A stretch of 64,000 bases of DNA from Nostoc sp. NMS9 (GCF_017114995.1 NZ_JABXKL010000091.1:1-64000), one strand, 5' to 3'; counted from the stretch's first letter, positions 38,418 through 48,021 are shown. Notes: generated by a model from the sequence alone, not told the origin. Made by a program: numbers and translations.

Positions 38418-39161
38418 ATGGCAGCCGAGTATGATAGCATAGCTCTCCAGTTTCAAAAACTTAATAAATTGCCTTATCGCTTGTATGGTGAGGCATATAC
38501 ATACTTAAATTTAATCGGAGATGTTGCCGGGAAATCAATCCTCGATCTAGCTTGTGGAGAAGGATTTTTCACACGATTGCTCAAACAGAATGGCGCTGCA
38601 CGTTTGGTTGGTGTGGATATTTCCTCAGAAATGATCAAATTGGCAAGACTTGAAGAAGCTTCTGTTCCACTTGAAATTGAATATATCATCGGTGATGTCA
38701 TGGAAATTGGTTCTATTGGCAGCTTCGATCTTGTGGTAGCCTCCTACTTGCTGAATTACGCTTCAACTAAAGAGCAACTACTCAAAATGTGTCAGGCCAT
38801 AGCAATTCATCTGAAACCTGGTGGTCGATTCGTCAGTTTGAACAATAATTTAGAACTGCTTCCAGAGTTTTATCATAAACATCAGAAATATGGCATTGCT
38901 AGGAGATGTGCCCAGTCGCTCCAGGAAGGTACTCCCATAACCTTAACATTGAGCATTCCTGATGACGGTGAGTCTATCAGTATTGATAACTACTACCTTA
39001 GCCAAGCGACTTATGAATGGGCTTTGATGAGTGCTGGTTTTAAAGAGATCCGCTGGCACCATCCAATAGTCTCTCCCAAAGGCATACAGAAATTTGGCTC
39101 CGAGTTCTGGCAGGATTACATTGACTATCCCGATATGATAGGCATTACCTGCCTAAAATAG
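38418..39161 (+). CDS. Class I SAM-dependent methyltransferase
   Basis: 247 residues. Motif I ILDLACGEGFFTRLL, motif II VGVDISSEMI, motif IV FDLVVASYLLNYA, and post-motif LKPGGRFVSLN mark the Methyltransf_11/25 fold. It starts after AGGTG. The substrate is not evident; the small size and C-terminal part (YYLSQATYEWALMSAGF) fit small-molecule methyltransferases. Monocistronic, followed by a tandem repeat. Confidence 0.85.
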   Translation: MAAEYDSIALQFQKLNKLPYRLYGEAYTYLNLIGDVAGKSILDLACGEGFFTRLLKQNGAARLVGVDISSEMIKLARLEEASVPLEIEYIIGDVMEIGSIGSFDLVVASYLLNYASTKEQLLKMCQAIAIHLKPGGRFVSLNNNLELLPEFYHKHQKYGIARRCAQSLQEGTPITLTLSIPDDGESISIDNYYLSQATYEWALMSAGFKEIRWHHPIVSPKGIQKFGSEFWQDYIDYPDMIGITCLK

Positions 39162-39168
39162 CGCCGCA

Positions 39169-39242
39169 CAATCGCATTGTCAGGCGAAACAATCGTATTG
39201 TCAGGCGAAACAATCGCATTGTCAGGCGAAACAATCGCATTG
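39169..39242. repeat. 21-bp tandem repeat, 3.5 copies
   Basis: Unit CAATCGCATTGTCAGGCGAA+A. The second copy has one change (CGTATT). It follows the methyltransferase stop at once. Confidence 0.9.
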
Positions 39243-39355
39243 CAGAAGATTGAGTTAAAATTGCACGTCAATACAAACACTAAACCGCAAGAGCGTACTT
39301 TTGCCAAGAAGCAACTGTCACAATATTTAAACAAGCCTATATTTTAATTGCAAAA

Positions 39356-39796
39356 ATGTCTGCTAAACACAAAGATAGTAGAACTAGAATCCAATCTCGT
39401 GATTGGCCAATTGAGCAATTACCTGGACTGAGCCACGAAGAACAATCTCAACTCCAAAATTGTGGGATTACTAGCACAGTAGCCCTAGTCAAACAAGGTA
39501 AAACTTTAGAGTCAAGACTGGTGTTAGCAAATAAATTACAGATTCATCTTCAATATGTAAATAAATGGATGGCTTTAGCTGACTTGGCGCGTATTCCCAG
39601 TGTCGGGACACAATATTGTGGTTTATTGCTTCATGCAGGTATTGGTTCTGTAGTGCAGTTAGCTCAAACTCCCACTCACAGATTGCACCAACAAATTATG
39701 CGCTTGCAAGTAGCAACAATGCAGCGCCGAGATTTGTGTCCAGCAATTGAGCTAGTACAACAGTGGAGTCAGCAAGCTAAAGCAATCATTAGTTAG
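39356..39796 (+). CDS. DUF4332 family protein
   Basis: 146 residues. Helical pattern with two helix-hairpin-helix-like units: LPGLSHEEQSQLQNCGITST and LARIPSVGTQYCGLLLHAGI. This is the DUF4332 arrangement, thought to bind DNA or protein, function unknown. Its stop codon TAG lies in a heptamer array (GTTAGGA), so the array touches the coding end. Convergent with the TetR gene. Confidence 0.8.
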   Translation: MSAKHKDSRTRIQSRDWPIEQLPGLSHEEQSQLQNCGITSTVALVKQGKTLESRLVLANKLQIHLQYVNKWMALADLARIPSVGTQYCGLLLHAGIGSVVQLAQTPTHRLHQQIMRLQVATMQRRDLCPAIELVQQWSQQAKAIIS

Positions 39797-39850
39797 GAGT
39801 TAGGAGTTAGGAGTTAGGAGCGAGGAGTTAAAACTCATAACTCATAACTC
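39792..39850. repeat. STRR heptamer arrays TTAGGAG and CTCATAA
   Basis: Four or more tandem GTTAGGA units, then two ACTCATA units, lying between convergent genes. Confidence 0.85.
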
Positions 39851-39851
39851 T

Positions 39852-40466
39852 TCACTCTTTAGCTAAAACACCATTAAGAAAAATATCAGCGAGTCCTTCC
39901 GCCATTTCCTGCATTTGTTGGGGAGAGGCGTCAGGTTCGATGAGGGTGTTGTTAGAAAAACCTGCGATCGCAAACATTCCTAAGAAAACTTTCGCAACTA
40001 GCTTGGCGTCCGTTTGACGATAAATGCCTTTATCCATCGCTGTTTGAAAGAATGCTTCGCCCACATCAGTCATTTTGGTAATCACTTCTAATTGAATGCG
40101 ATCGCGTAAATCGGGATGAAACTGCACCTCCATAAAACAAACACGCATCAAATCGGCATTTTTTTGGAAATTCCACATCCGACGGCGCATCACCTGAGCG
40201 ACGGCTTTATAGCTGCCCATTTCACTTAATTCTGTGAGCAAATCTGTAAGAATCTCTACCCAGCCACTCGTGGCTACTTCCACCAAAATTGCTTTTTTAT
40301 TCGGAAAATGACGAAATAGAGTACCTTCAGCTACACCTGCCGCTTGTGCTAAGTCGCGGGTGGTAGTACCGTCAAATCCCTGAGAGGCAAACAACCGTTG
40401 CGCTGCCTGTAAAATCCGGGTGCGCGTCTGAACCTCTGAGGGCAAAGAAGAATTAAAAACTCGCAT
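39852..40466 (-). CDS. TetR family transcriptional regulator
   Basis: 204 residues. The N-terminal HTH reads RILQAAQRLFASQGFDGTTT, RDLAQAAGVAEGTLFRHF and PNKKAIL, followed by an all-helical ligand domain. Its own start is 151 bp from the divergent M16 peptidase gene. GTTAGATATCCGTAAC (40477-40492) has GTTA/TAAC ends and could be an operator, but this is a guess. Target genes are unknown; the peptidase pair is the nearest candidate. Confidence 0.87.
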   Translation of the reverse strand: MRVFNSSLPSEVQTRTRILQAAQRLFASQGFDGTTTRDLAQAAGVAEGTLFRHFPNKKAILVEVATSGWVEILTDLLTELSEMGSYKAVAQVMRRRMWNFQKNADLMRVCFMEVQFHPDLRDRIQLEVITKMTDVGEAFFQTAMDKGIYRQTDAKLVAKVFLGMFAIAGFSNNTLIEPDASPQQMQEMAEGLADIFLNGVLAKE

Positions 40467-40617
40467 AACAGTTATGGTTAGATATCCGTAACAAAACTTG
40501 TAGCATTATTGTCTAATGTCAAGTGCAAAGAGCCACTGAAAGTTTAATACAAGATTAACGCTCTTTTGCTAAGTATCCTGTTATTTAGGTAATGTAACTT
40601 TATCTTAATTCTCGCTT

Positions 40618-42258
40618 ATGAACCAGATGAGTCGGTCAATTTTAGATTTTAGATTGGGGATTTTAGATTGGTCAGATCGAGTATCTGTCATATTGCGGCG
40701 GTTGTTTGTCACTTTGTTGACTTTAATTATCTTCTCGTGGGGATTGCTGCCAGAAGTCGCTCTAGCTCAAACTCAGACAGCACCTCCTCAAGAAGCTAAA
40801 ACTCAAACCCCACCAGTTCAAAGTTCAATCCAACCTTATCTAGATCGAGTTATTAAGCAATTAACGGAGTTTCGCCTCGACAATGGTTTGAAATTCATTG
40901 TCTTGGAACGACATCAAGCGCCTGTGGTTTCTTTTCTTACTTATGCGAATGTCGGCGGTGTGGATGAGCCAGATGGTAAAACTGGTGTAGCTCACTTTCT
41001 GGAACATTTGGCTTTTAAAGGCACAACGCGCATTGGTACACAAGACTACAAAAAAGAAAAACCGCTACTAGATACCTTAGAGCAGTTGAATGCTCAAATT
41101 AAAACAGCGAAAGCCGATGGCAAAAAAGCTGAGGTTGCTCGGTTAGAAACTGAGTTTGAGCAAGTGGAAACGCAAGCAGCCAAGCTAGTCAAGCAAAACG
41201 AATTGGGACAAATTGTCGAACAAGCGGGAGGTGTGGGTTTAAATGCTAATACTTCAACTGAAGCTACCCGTTATTTGTACAGCTTTCCTGCTAATAAGCT
41301 AGAACTTTGGATGTCGTTGGAATCGGAGCGATTTCTCGATCCGGTAATTCGTCGTGAATTTTATAAAGAGAAAGATGTAATTTTAGAAGAACGACGGATG
41401 CGGGTGGAGAACTCACCCATTGGATTGATGGTGGAAAAGTTTGTCGATACTGCTTACAAAACCCATCCCTACAGGCGTCCGGTGATTGGTTATGACGAAG
41501 ATATCCGCAATCTGACACCAGAAGATGTCCAAAAGTTTTTTGATACTCACTACGTACCAAGTAATATAGCGATCGCTATTGTCGGAGATGTCAATCCCGC
41601 TCAGGTGAAAAAACTGGCGCAAACTTATTTTGGCCGCTATCAAGCCAAAACCAAAGCTGTTGAACAAATCCCGGTGGAACCGCCACAACAACAAACACGG
41701 GAAGTTACTTTACAGCTACCTTCACAACCCTGGTATTTAGAAGGTTATCATCGTCCGGCGATTACTCATCCAGATAATGCCGTCTATGAAATCATTGGCA
41801 GTTTATTAAGTGATGGGCGCACATCGCGGCTATATAAGTCTTTGGTAGAAAAGCAGCGTTTGGCGCTAAATGCTCAAGGTTACAGTGGATTTCCTGGAGA
41901 TAAGTACCCAAACTTGATATTTTTCTATGCTCTCACAGCTCCTGGTCATACAGTTGATGAGTTGGCGGTGGCTTTACGTCAAGAAATTGACAAATTAAAA
42001 ACTGAGCCTGTAGCGGCGGCTGATTTGCAACGGGTGAAAACCCAAGCACGGGCGAGTTTGTTACGTACTCTCGATTCCAATATGGGCATGGCTCAACAAT
42101 TGTTGGAATATGAGGTGAAAACTGGCTCTTGGCGGAATTTGTTTAAGCAGTTGGATGACATTTCAGCGGTGACGACGGCTGATATTGTGCGGGTGGCAAA
42201 GGAGACGTTTACGCCGAAAAATCGCACGATTGGGAAGCTGTTGTCGAAAGAAGCATGA
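40618..42258 (+). CDS. M16 family zinc metallopeptidase, active subunit type
   Basis: 546 residues with a hydrophobic N-terminal segment ending near EVALAQ, so exported. The inverted zinc motif HFLEH is at 126-130, with the downstream Glu in the SLESERF region. A charged insert (about 150-190, KTAKADGKKAEVARLETEF) forms a coiled coil between strands. The first 20 residues include ILDFRLGILDW, encoded by TTTTAGATT-type heptamers, so a later start is possible. It overlaps the next M16 gene by 4 bp (ATGA), so the two subunits are made together. Confidence 0.87.
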   Translation: MNQMSRSILDFRLGILDWSDRVSVILRRLFVTLLTLIIFSWGLLPEVALAQTQTAPPQEAKTQTPPVQSSIQPYLDRVIKQLTEFRLDNGLKFIVLERHQAPVVSFLTYANVGGVDEPDGKTGVAHFLEHLAFKGTTRIGTQDYKKEKPLLDTLEQLNAQIKTAKADGKKAEVARLETEFEQVETQAAKLVKQNELGQIVEQAGGVGLNANTSTEATRYLYSFPANKLELWMSLESERFLDPVIRREFYKEKDVILEERRMRVENSPIGLMVEKFVDTAYKTHPYRRPVIGYDEDIRNLTPEDVQKFFDTHYVPSNIAIAIVGDVNPAQVKKLAQTYFGRYQAKTKAVEQIPVEPPQQQTREVTLQLPSQPWYLEGYHRPAITHPDNAVYEIIGSLLSDGRTSRLYKSLVEKQRLALNAQGYSGFPGDKYPNLIFFYALTAPGHTVDELAVALRQEIDKLKTEPVAAADLQRVKTQARASLLRTLDSNMGMAQQLLEYEVKTGSWRNLFKQLDDISAVTTADIVRVAKETFTPKNRTIGKLLSKEA

Positions 42259-43820
42259 AAAACGAACCACGAAGGACGCTAAGGGCGCAAAGGAAGAGAG
42301 GTATGCAGAGGTATAAGGTGAAGGGGAAAAGGCAGATAGCGTTGAAAATTCAAAATAGGAAGGGGTTGATTTATGCTTTGGTTGCGGTTTTTGCGTGCTT
42401 ACTTTTAACTTGTAATTTTTCTCTGGCGGCGACGGCTGAGGCGAAACATTACACAGAATTACAGCTACCACCGCTACCTGAGATTAAGTTACCCAAGTAT
42501 GAGCGGTTTGTGCTGCAAAATGGCTTGGTTGTGTATTTAATGGAAGATCATGAGTTACCGTTGGTGAATGGTACAGCATTTGTACGGACAGGGAATCGCT
42601 TGGAACCAATGGAGAAAGTTGGGTTGGCTGGTTTTACAGGCGCGGTAATGCGAACTGGAGGAACTAAGAACCATTCGTCTGATGAACTTAACGAGATATT
42701 GGAACAACGGGCAGCATCTGTGGAAGTTGGTATTAGTGAAGCTTCTGGTAGTGCTAGCTTTGACGCACTCAGTGAAGATTTAGAAACAGTGTTTGGGCTG
42801 TTTGCTGAGGTACTGCGATCGCCTGTATTTGCTCAAGAAAAGCTAGACTTGGCTAAGACACAAGCCAAAGGTGGCATTGCCCGTCGTAATGACAATCCAG
42901 ATGGGATTGCTAGTCGGGAATTTCGGAAATTGATCTACGGCAAAGATAGCCCTTATGCTCGCACCACAGAGTATGCAACGGTGGATAAAGTTGAGCGTGA
43001 GGATTTGCTCAAGTTTTATCAGCAATATTTCCACCCCAATAATATAATTTTGGGGATTGTGGGTGATTTTGATGCTAAGAAAATGCGATCGCTCATTCAA
43101 GCTAAGTTTGGCGATTGGCAGCGTAACCCAGGGATTGCTAAACCCACATTACCAAAGGTTTTGCCAGCTAATACAGGTGGAGTCTTTTTTGTCAATCAGC
43201 CACAACTGACGCAAAGTAGTGTGCTTATCGGGCATTTGGGCGGACGTTTCGACAATCCCGATTATGCAACGCTGGATGTATTGAATGGAGTGTTAAATGG
43301 ATTTGGTGGACGCTTATTTAATGAATTGCGATCGCGTCAAGGTTTAGCTTACTCTGTCTACGGCCAGTGGAGTCCCCGCTACGATTATCCTGGCATATTT
43401 ATCGCTGGTGGACAGACGCGATCGGATGCTACCGTCCAGTTTGTCAAAGCCTTACAAGCTGAAATCAAGCGCACCCAAACTCAAAGAGTGACAGCAAAAG
43501 AACTAGCTTATGCCAAAGAGTCTACACTCAACTCCTTTGTGTTCAACTTTCAAGACCCCAGCCAAACCTTATCACGGTTGATGCGATACGAATATTATGG
43601 CTATCCTGCTGATTTTCTCTTTCGCTATCAAAAAGCCGTCGCCGCCACCACAGCAGCCGATGTCCAACGAGTAGCACGAGAATATCTCAAGCCAGAAAAG
43701 ATTGTCACTCTAGTAGTGGGGAATCAAACCGCCATTCAACCGCCATTGACACAGTTAGCCAAACAGGTGACACCAATTGATGTGACGATTCCTGGTTCGC
43801 AGCCACAGGCTAAGAATTAA
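42255..43820 (+). CDS. M16 family peptidase, non-catalytic partner
   Basis: 521 residues. Same fold as the upstream protein, but at the zinc site it reads VGLAGFTGAVMRTGG with no HxxEH, so it should be the inactive partner of a heterodimer. The C-terminal substrate-binding part is intact (ELRSRQGLAYSVYGQWSPR with Arg and Tyr). Two starts are possible: 42255, or ATG 42303 after GAGAGG. The extra N-terminus (PRRTLRAQRKRG) is repeat-encoded. A membrane segment or signal follows (LIYALVAVFACLLLTCNF). Found as a pair with an active enzyme in most cyanobacteria, as I recall. Confidence 0.86.
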   Translation: MKNEPRRTLRAQRKRGMQRYKVKGKRQIALKIQNRKGLIYALVAVFACLLLTCNFSLAATAEAKHYTELQLPPLPEIKLPKYERFVLQNGLVVYLMEDHELPLVNGTAFVRTGNRLEPMEKVGLAGFTGAVMRTGGTKNHSSDELNEILEQRAASVEVGISEASGSASFDALSEDLETVFGLFAEVLRSPVFAQEKLDLAKTQAKGGIARRNDNPDGIASREFRKLIYGKDSPYARTTEYATVDKVEREDLLKFYQQYFHPNNIILGIVGDFDAKKMRSLIQAKFGDWQRNPGIAKPTLPKVLPANTGGVFFVNQPQLTQSSVLIGHLGGRFDNPDYATLDVLNGVLNGFGGRLFNELRSRQGLAYSVYGQWSPRYDYPGIFIAGGQTRSDATVQFVKALQAEIKRTQTQRVTAKELAYAKESTLNSFVFNFQDPSQTLSRLMRYEYYGYPADFLFRYQKAVAATTAADVQRVAREYLKPEKIVTLVVGNQTAIQPPLTQLAKQVTPIDVTIPGSQPQAKN

Positions 43821-43869
43821 TACTTAGATAGGTAGACACTCAATATCCAAATAAAATCGCAAGGCTCAT

Positions 43870-43903
43870 ATCCCCGACTTTTTAGACAGTCGGGGATCTT
43901 GTT
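43870..43903 (+). terminator. Terminator of the M16 operon
   Basis: ATCCCCGACT and AGTCGGGGAT form a perfect 10-bp stem followed by CTTGTTTTT. Placed 50 bp after the second M16 gene. Confidence 0.75.
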
Positions 43904-43980
43904 TTTAAAATAATTTTCTCCATTATCGGGAAATGACTAAGGACAAATTGGAGTAACAAGTAGAAACTAAATCAGGAACA

Positions 43981-44007
43981 AAACCTCTGGGAACTCCAGA
44001 GGTTTTT
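43981..44007 (+). terminator. Second intrinsic terminator
   Basis: AAACCTCTGG and CCAGAGGTTT pair perfectly around GAACT, followed by TTT. It comes 80 bp after the M16 terminator with no gene between, so it could end a short RNA (about 43905-44007). Confidence 0.65.
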
Positions 44008-44134
44008 CTCTACTCTATTCATCTTTATAGGAGCGATCGCTCCAGCATACACTTCTATAAAGCAGCAAAAATTGTCGCCCCTATCAGGTCAACTAGAGTA
44101 AGCTAAATTTAAGTTTCAACTACTGGGAGCGAAG

Positions 44135-44785
44135 ATGATGTTGTTGGAATTAAAGCGCATCCATGTTCCACCAGGACAAAGAGTGCTACTACGAGATGTA
44201 ACCTGGCAAGAATTGGAAGCAATTCTAGAAGATTTAGGGGAACACCGAGCAGCACGAATTGCTTATGACAAGGGAATACTGGAGATTATGGCACCACTGC
44301 CAGAACATGAATATGACAAAGAAATTATTAGCGATTTAGTCAAAGCTCTTTTGGAAGAATTAAATATTGAGTTTAGATGCCTTGGTTCTACCACTTTCAA
44401 AAACCAAGCAATGGCTCAAGGCATAGAACCCGATCAGTGTTTCTATATAAAAAATGAATCTAAGATTCGCGGCAAGAAGCGGCTAGATTTAGCAGTAGAC
44501 CCTCCTCCAGATTTAGCGCTAGAAATTGATATTACTTCTCGTACTCATCCTAATATTTATGAAGCGCTCAAAGCGCCTGAACTTTGGCGTTTTGAGCGAG
44601 GAAAGCTTAAAATTAATGTTTTGCAAAATGAACATTATATAGAATCTCAGCAAAGCCTAAATTTTCCTCTAATCCCACTAATTGAAATCATTCCTCAATA
44701 TCTAGAGCCAAGTACAACAGCAGGTAGAAATGCAACGCTCAAAACTTTTCGTCTTTGGGTACAAAAACAGATACATCAGCAATAA
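44135..44785 (+). CDS. Uma2 family endonuclease (DUF820)
   Basis: 216 residues. Core features: ILEIMAPLPEHEYDKEIISD, GIEPDQCFYIKNESKIRGKK and PPPDLALEIDITS, APELWRF. ATG 44135 and ATG 44138 are both possible starts. Only distantly like the Uma2 at 48252. Monocistronic; predicted nuclease of unknown role. Confidence 0.85.
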   Translation: MMLLELKRIHVPPGQRVLLRDVTWQELEAILEDLGEHRAARIAYDKGILEIMAPLPEHEYDKEIISDLVKALLEELNIEFRCLGSTTFKNQAMAQGIEPDQCFYIKNESKIRGKKRLDLAVDPPPDLALEIDITSRTHPNIYEALKAPELWRFERGKLKINVLQNEHYIESQQSLNFPLIPLIEIIPQYLEPSTTAGRNATLKTFRLWVQKQIHQQ

Positions 44786-45142
44786 CTTATGCTGTCACCA
44801 CAATTCATAACATACAGCAGATTTCAAGTTAGTGAAGTGCACAAGCTAAGTCTCTAATTTAAGTAGAATTAAATACGTTAGTTAAGCCAAAAACCCAGAT
44901 GTAGAGACGCGATTTATCGCGTCTTGCAAGACTCTTATTTCATCAAACTCATTCTCGATTACGCGAACGGTGAGCTATAACTAGATCAAATGAAGGAGTG
45001 TGAAGGGTAGAGAGTAGATTAATACTGGCATATTCGATAGCGTTAGGCACAGAAGAGTAGTTGAGGTATTCTTTCTTGGTTTATTATCTAATTGGTAAAC
45101 GCGTAATATTTCTATCTGCTAAAGCAGTTCTGGAGCTACAAA
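44786..45142. other. Intergenic with dispersed hairpin
   Basis: No gene seen. AGACGCGATTTATCGCGTCT at 44904-44923 is an 8-bp stem hairpin of the family also at 4001 and 32830. The rest is AT-rich. Confidence 0.5.
44904..44923. repeat. Dispersed hairpin AGACGCGATTTATCGCGTCT
   Basis: Perfect palindromic arms AGACGCGA/TCGCGTCT around TTTA. See also 4001-4065 and 32830-32849. Confidence 0.75.
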
Positions 45143-46090
45143 ATGACTGTTTTATTATTTTCCATCCTGTTGGCAATTAACTTAGGTGCTGGATGTTATT
45201 TGACTCTAGCTAATCCTCTAAAAGTCTCAGAACAAACATCAACTAAACTTATTTTTATTATTCGACCAAAAGTATTCTTAGGTGTGGGAATATTTTTTAG
45301 TCAATTGTTTGTTTTATTTTTATTTGCGTCTATTGTATTCGCACCTATTACACAACTTGTCTGCAATCGTTATCCAAACAATATATCTACTTCAAATATT
45401 GATTTGAGTGCGGGACAAAATACTTTAACAGTAATGTGTAAGTTAACAGAAAACTATTGGTTTGGTCAAGAAAAAAGTGAAGTGCTAGTTTCTGAGTTAC
45501 TAGAGGCTAAATTGGAAACAGAGATGCAAACCGATAGTCAAGTTAAGCCTAAATACTCATATAAAATTTTACTATTAACTGATAAAGATAGCTTTCCTTT
45601 TACAGATAGAACATACCCAAAATTTAAACTTGAAGAATTACAATCAATAGAATTAAGAATTAACAAATTTTTGAAACCCCCTACAGAGAACAATTTAGCG
45701 GTTATACTTGATGACACTTTTATGGGTTACATTGTTGTCAGGGTTACTGTATTCTGTGGAATATTAGCGTTGCTAGTAGCGTCACCAGGTTTATTTATAA
45801 CTTGTAACCTTGATAAAGAAGCAAATATTGTAAAACTTAGTCGTTACAGGTGGTTTGGAACGTTAGGAAAAACAGTTTTTCAATATTATTTGAACGAAAT
45901 TACTGATGTTAAGCTTGAACGGATTGATACTAGTATAGACGAATACTTTTTTCGGGTTATTTTAGTACTAGAATCGGGTGATAATCTACCATTAACGCCC
46001 AATTATACTTCAAATTATATAAATGGAGATTCTATAGTTAGAGTAACTAAAGATTTTCTGGAACTAAAACATAAAGATAGTGCTAGATAA
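45143..46090 (+). CDS. Membrane protein of unknown function
   Basis: 315 residues. Membrane segments at about 1-22, 46-70 (FLGVGIFFSQLFVLFLFASI) and about 195-220 (VVRVTVFCGILALLVASPGLF). Between the second and third lies a soluble domain of about 120 residues with Cys residues; a soluble C-terminal domain of about 95 residues follows (PH-like pattern: YRWFGTLGKTVFQYYLNEI, TDVKLERI). I do not recognise the family. AT-rich. Followed 48 bp later by an esterase gene on the same strand, so possibly co-transcribed. Confidence 0.65.
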   Translation: MTVLLFSILLAINLGAGCYLTLANPLKVSEQTSTKLIFIIRPKVFLGVGIFFSQLFVLFLFASIVFAPITQLVCNRYPNNISTSNIDLSAGQNTLTVMCKLTENYWFGQEKSEVLVSELLEAKLETEMQTDSQVKPKYSYKILLLTDKDSFPFTDRTYPKFKLEELQSIELRINKFLKPPTENNLAVILDDTFMGYIVVRVTVFCGILALLVASPGLFITCNLDKEANIVKLSRYRWFGTLGKTVFQYYLNEITDVKLERIDTSIDEYFFRVILVLESGDNLPLTPNYTSNYINGDSIVRVTKDFLELKHKDSAR

Positions 46091-46138
46091 AAGCGTGAGA
46101 TTGGTTTCTTTGAAGTCATTACTACCGTATTTTTATTT

Positions 46139-47341
46139 ATGTTTGTTAAACCCAAAATATTTTTATCATCGCTTGCATTATTATTCAGTTTTACAAGTCT
46201 ATTTCTTAGCGCTTGGATTATTCTTCCGGCTCCAAATATGTTTTTACTCACGCTAGCAGTAGGAGCGCCAGAAGTCAGTCCTTGGTTATTATTATTAAAT
46301 TTGCTCTTTTTATTGCTGTCTTTATTCTATATCCGTCGCCGTCAACTCCAACGTTTAGTTTGCATTTTCAGTTTAATCGGATTGCTAATTTGCGGATGGG
46401 TGCTAGTGAATATCTCACCAACTCAAATGCAAATGGCTAAAGCGATGAAACAAGGGTTGGGAGCAAACTATCTAGAGCAAATTCCAGTCCAAGTAAGGGC
46501 TAAAATGCAAACCCATCCCTTTGACTTAGTTAATTTCTTTCGGGGTATTCCATTAGGGAAAACGCGTCATCAAAAAGATATTCTCTTTGCTTCTTCTGGA
46601 GGAGTGCCTTTAAAAATGGGAGTTTACCAACCCCCAGAAGTAGGGAAATATCCAGCAGTGGTAGTAATTTATGGTGGAGCTTGGCAATATGGCAATACTC
46701 ATGCCAATAGCGAGTTTAATCAATATATTGCTAATCATGGATATACGGTATTTGCGATCGACTATCGACACGCACCTCAATATCAGTTTCCATCTCAATT
46801 AGATGATGTGCGTACAGCCCTAAATTTTATTCGCAAACATGCAGCTGAATATGAAGCCGATTCAGAACGTATGGTACTTTTAGGACGTTCTGCGGGGGCA
46901 CATTTAGCAATGCTAGCGGCTTATCAACCCGATGCACCACCCATTCGTGCTGTGGTGAACTATTACGGGCCTGTTAACTTAACTGAAGGATACAAAACAC
47001 CACCAAATCCCGATCCTATAAATTCTCGCGCTGTTTTAAAAGCATTTCTTGGTGGTTCTTTAGAAGAATTGCCCAATCAGTATAAAATTGCTTCACCGAT
47101 AAATTACCTAACGCATCCTTTACCGCCAACTTTATTAATTTACGGCAGTCGTGACCATTTGGTGGAAGCGCGATTTGGCAGACAAATGTATGAACGTTTA
47201 CATGACTCAGGCAACACTGCGGTTTTTCTAGAAATTCCTTGGGCAGAACACGCTTTTGATGCTGTTTTCAACGGTGTGAGCAATCAATTAGCGTTGTATT
47301 ACACTGAGAGGTTTTTGGCTTGGGCATTGTTCAGGCAATGA
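46139..47341 (+). CDS. Membrane-anchored alpha/beta hydrolase (carboxylesterase-like)
   Basis: 400 residues. Two or three hydrophobic segments at the N-terminus (about 5-95) anchor it; the catalytic domain follows. HGG-like oxyanion motif VVIYGGAWQYGN, nucleophile in VLLGRSAGAHLAML, acid in LIYGSRDHLV and His in WAEHAFDAVF give a complete triad of the BD-FAE/HSL-like esterases. Probably faces the periplasm. Substrate unknown. Confidence 0.83.
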   Translation: MFVKPKIFLSSLALLFSFTSLFLSAWIILPAPNMFLLTLAVGAPEVSPWLLLLNLLFLLLSLFYIRRRQLQRLVCIFSLIGLLICGWVLVNISPTQMQMAKAMKQGLGANYLEQIPVQVRAKMQTHPFDLVNFFRGIPLGKTRHQKDILFASSGGVPLKMGVYQPPEVGKYPAVVVIYGGAWQYGNTHANSEFNQYIANHGYTVFAIDYRHAPQYQFPSQLDDVRTALNFIRKHAAEYEADSERMVLLGRSAGAHLAMLAAYQPDAPPIRAVVNYYGPVNLTEGYKTPPNPDPINSRAVLKAFLGGSLEELPNQYKIASPINYLTHPLPPTLLIYGSRDHLVEARFGRQMYERLHDSGNTAVFLEIPWAEHAFDAVFNGVSNQLALYYTERFLAWALFRQ

Positions 47342-47388
47342 TTTTATTCGCAGACTCATTCACAAGTATTAAAAACTCACATCCCTTA

Positions 47389-48021
47389 CTACTTTTGAGG
47401 CCAGCGCCAGTTATAGCGATTCCATTCATAAATTCCTTGAATTTCATACTCAGCGCCATTGAAGAAGCGGACGACGCAATTAGTAGAGGTATCATCGCGT
47501 AGGCGTAGCCCGTCGTAGACATCGCTAATTTCCTCAACCTTAATCACCATACAGGGAAACCATTCCCGCTTACAAGGCCCATCCTCCTGCACCCATTCCC
47601 ATAGTGCATTGGAAACTTCAATGCGATCGCCTACTCTTAACTTCAGTGCATCCTCAAAATAAGAATACTTATCAAAATGATATGACTCAACCCGATTCAG
47701 CCACTGTAAACCATAGCGTTGGCGAATAAATTGTACCGTTCCAGAGTCCTTTTCCAGCAACCAGTCGTTGAGTAATTGCACTTTCCAAGTGCGGTTGTGT
47801 TGTTCTTCATCCTTAACAAATTGTAAAAATGCTTCTAACTCCTCTGGGGTAAGTTCGTCTAAAGGATTAGCAATATTTAACATCCCAGAGGTAGAATTTC
47901 CCTGAATTTGCTCGACCACTTGCAGTAATATCTGTTTCTGCGTGTCAGTGAGAGGACAGCTTGCTGCATCACAATCATTAAAGGCTGCGAACATAGCTAC
48001 TTTAATCTCATCTGGAGTCAT
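47389..48021 (-). CDS. Hypothetical protein with in-frame repeat insertion
   Basis: 210 residues. Helical N-terminal half (DEIKVAMFAAFNDCDAASCP, LDELTPEELEAFLQFVKDEE) and a beta-rich C-terminal half (VGDRIEVSNALWEWVQEDGP, VVRFFNGAEYEIQGIYEW). Residues SDVYDGLRLRDD are encoded by a small palindromic repeat (47497-47525), inserted in frame on a surface-like turn. No named family recognised. Convergent with the esterase. Confidence 0.65.
   Translation of the reverse strand: MTPDEIKVAMFAAFNDCDAASCPLTDTQKQILLQVVEQIQGNSTSGMLNIANPLDELTPEELEAFLQFVKDEEQHNRTWKVQLLNDWLLEKDSGTVQFIRQRYGLQWLNRVESYHFDKYSYFEDALKLRVGDRIEVSNALWEWVQEDGPCKREWFPCMVIKVEEISDVYDGLRLRDDTSTNCVVRFFNGAEYEIQGIYEWNRYNWRWPQK
47497..47525. 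repeat. Palindromic repeat inside a coding gene
   Basis: GCGTAGGCGTAGCCCGTCGT and then AGACATCGC; reverse complement belongs to the GCGATGCCTACGGCGGG family. It keeps the reading frame of the host gene. Confidence 0.75.

Noticed and set aside
39125-39334. Minus-strand frame near the 39169 repeat
   Set aside because: It is mostly the 21-bp repeat read in one frame, with no homology or ribosome site.
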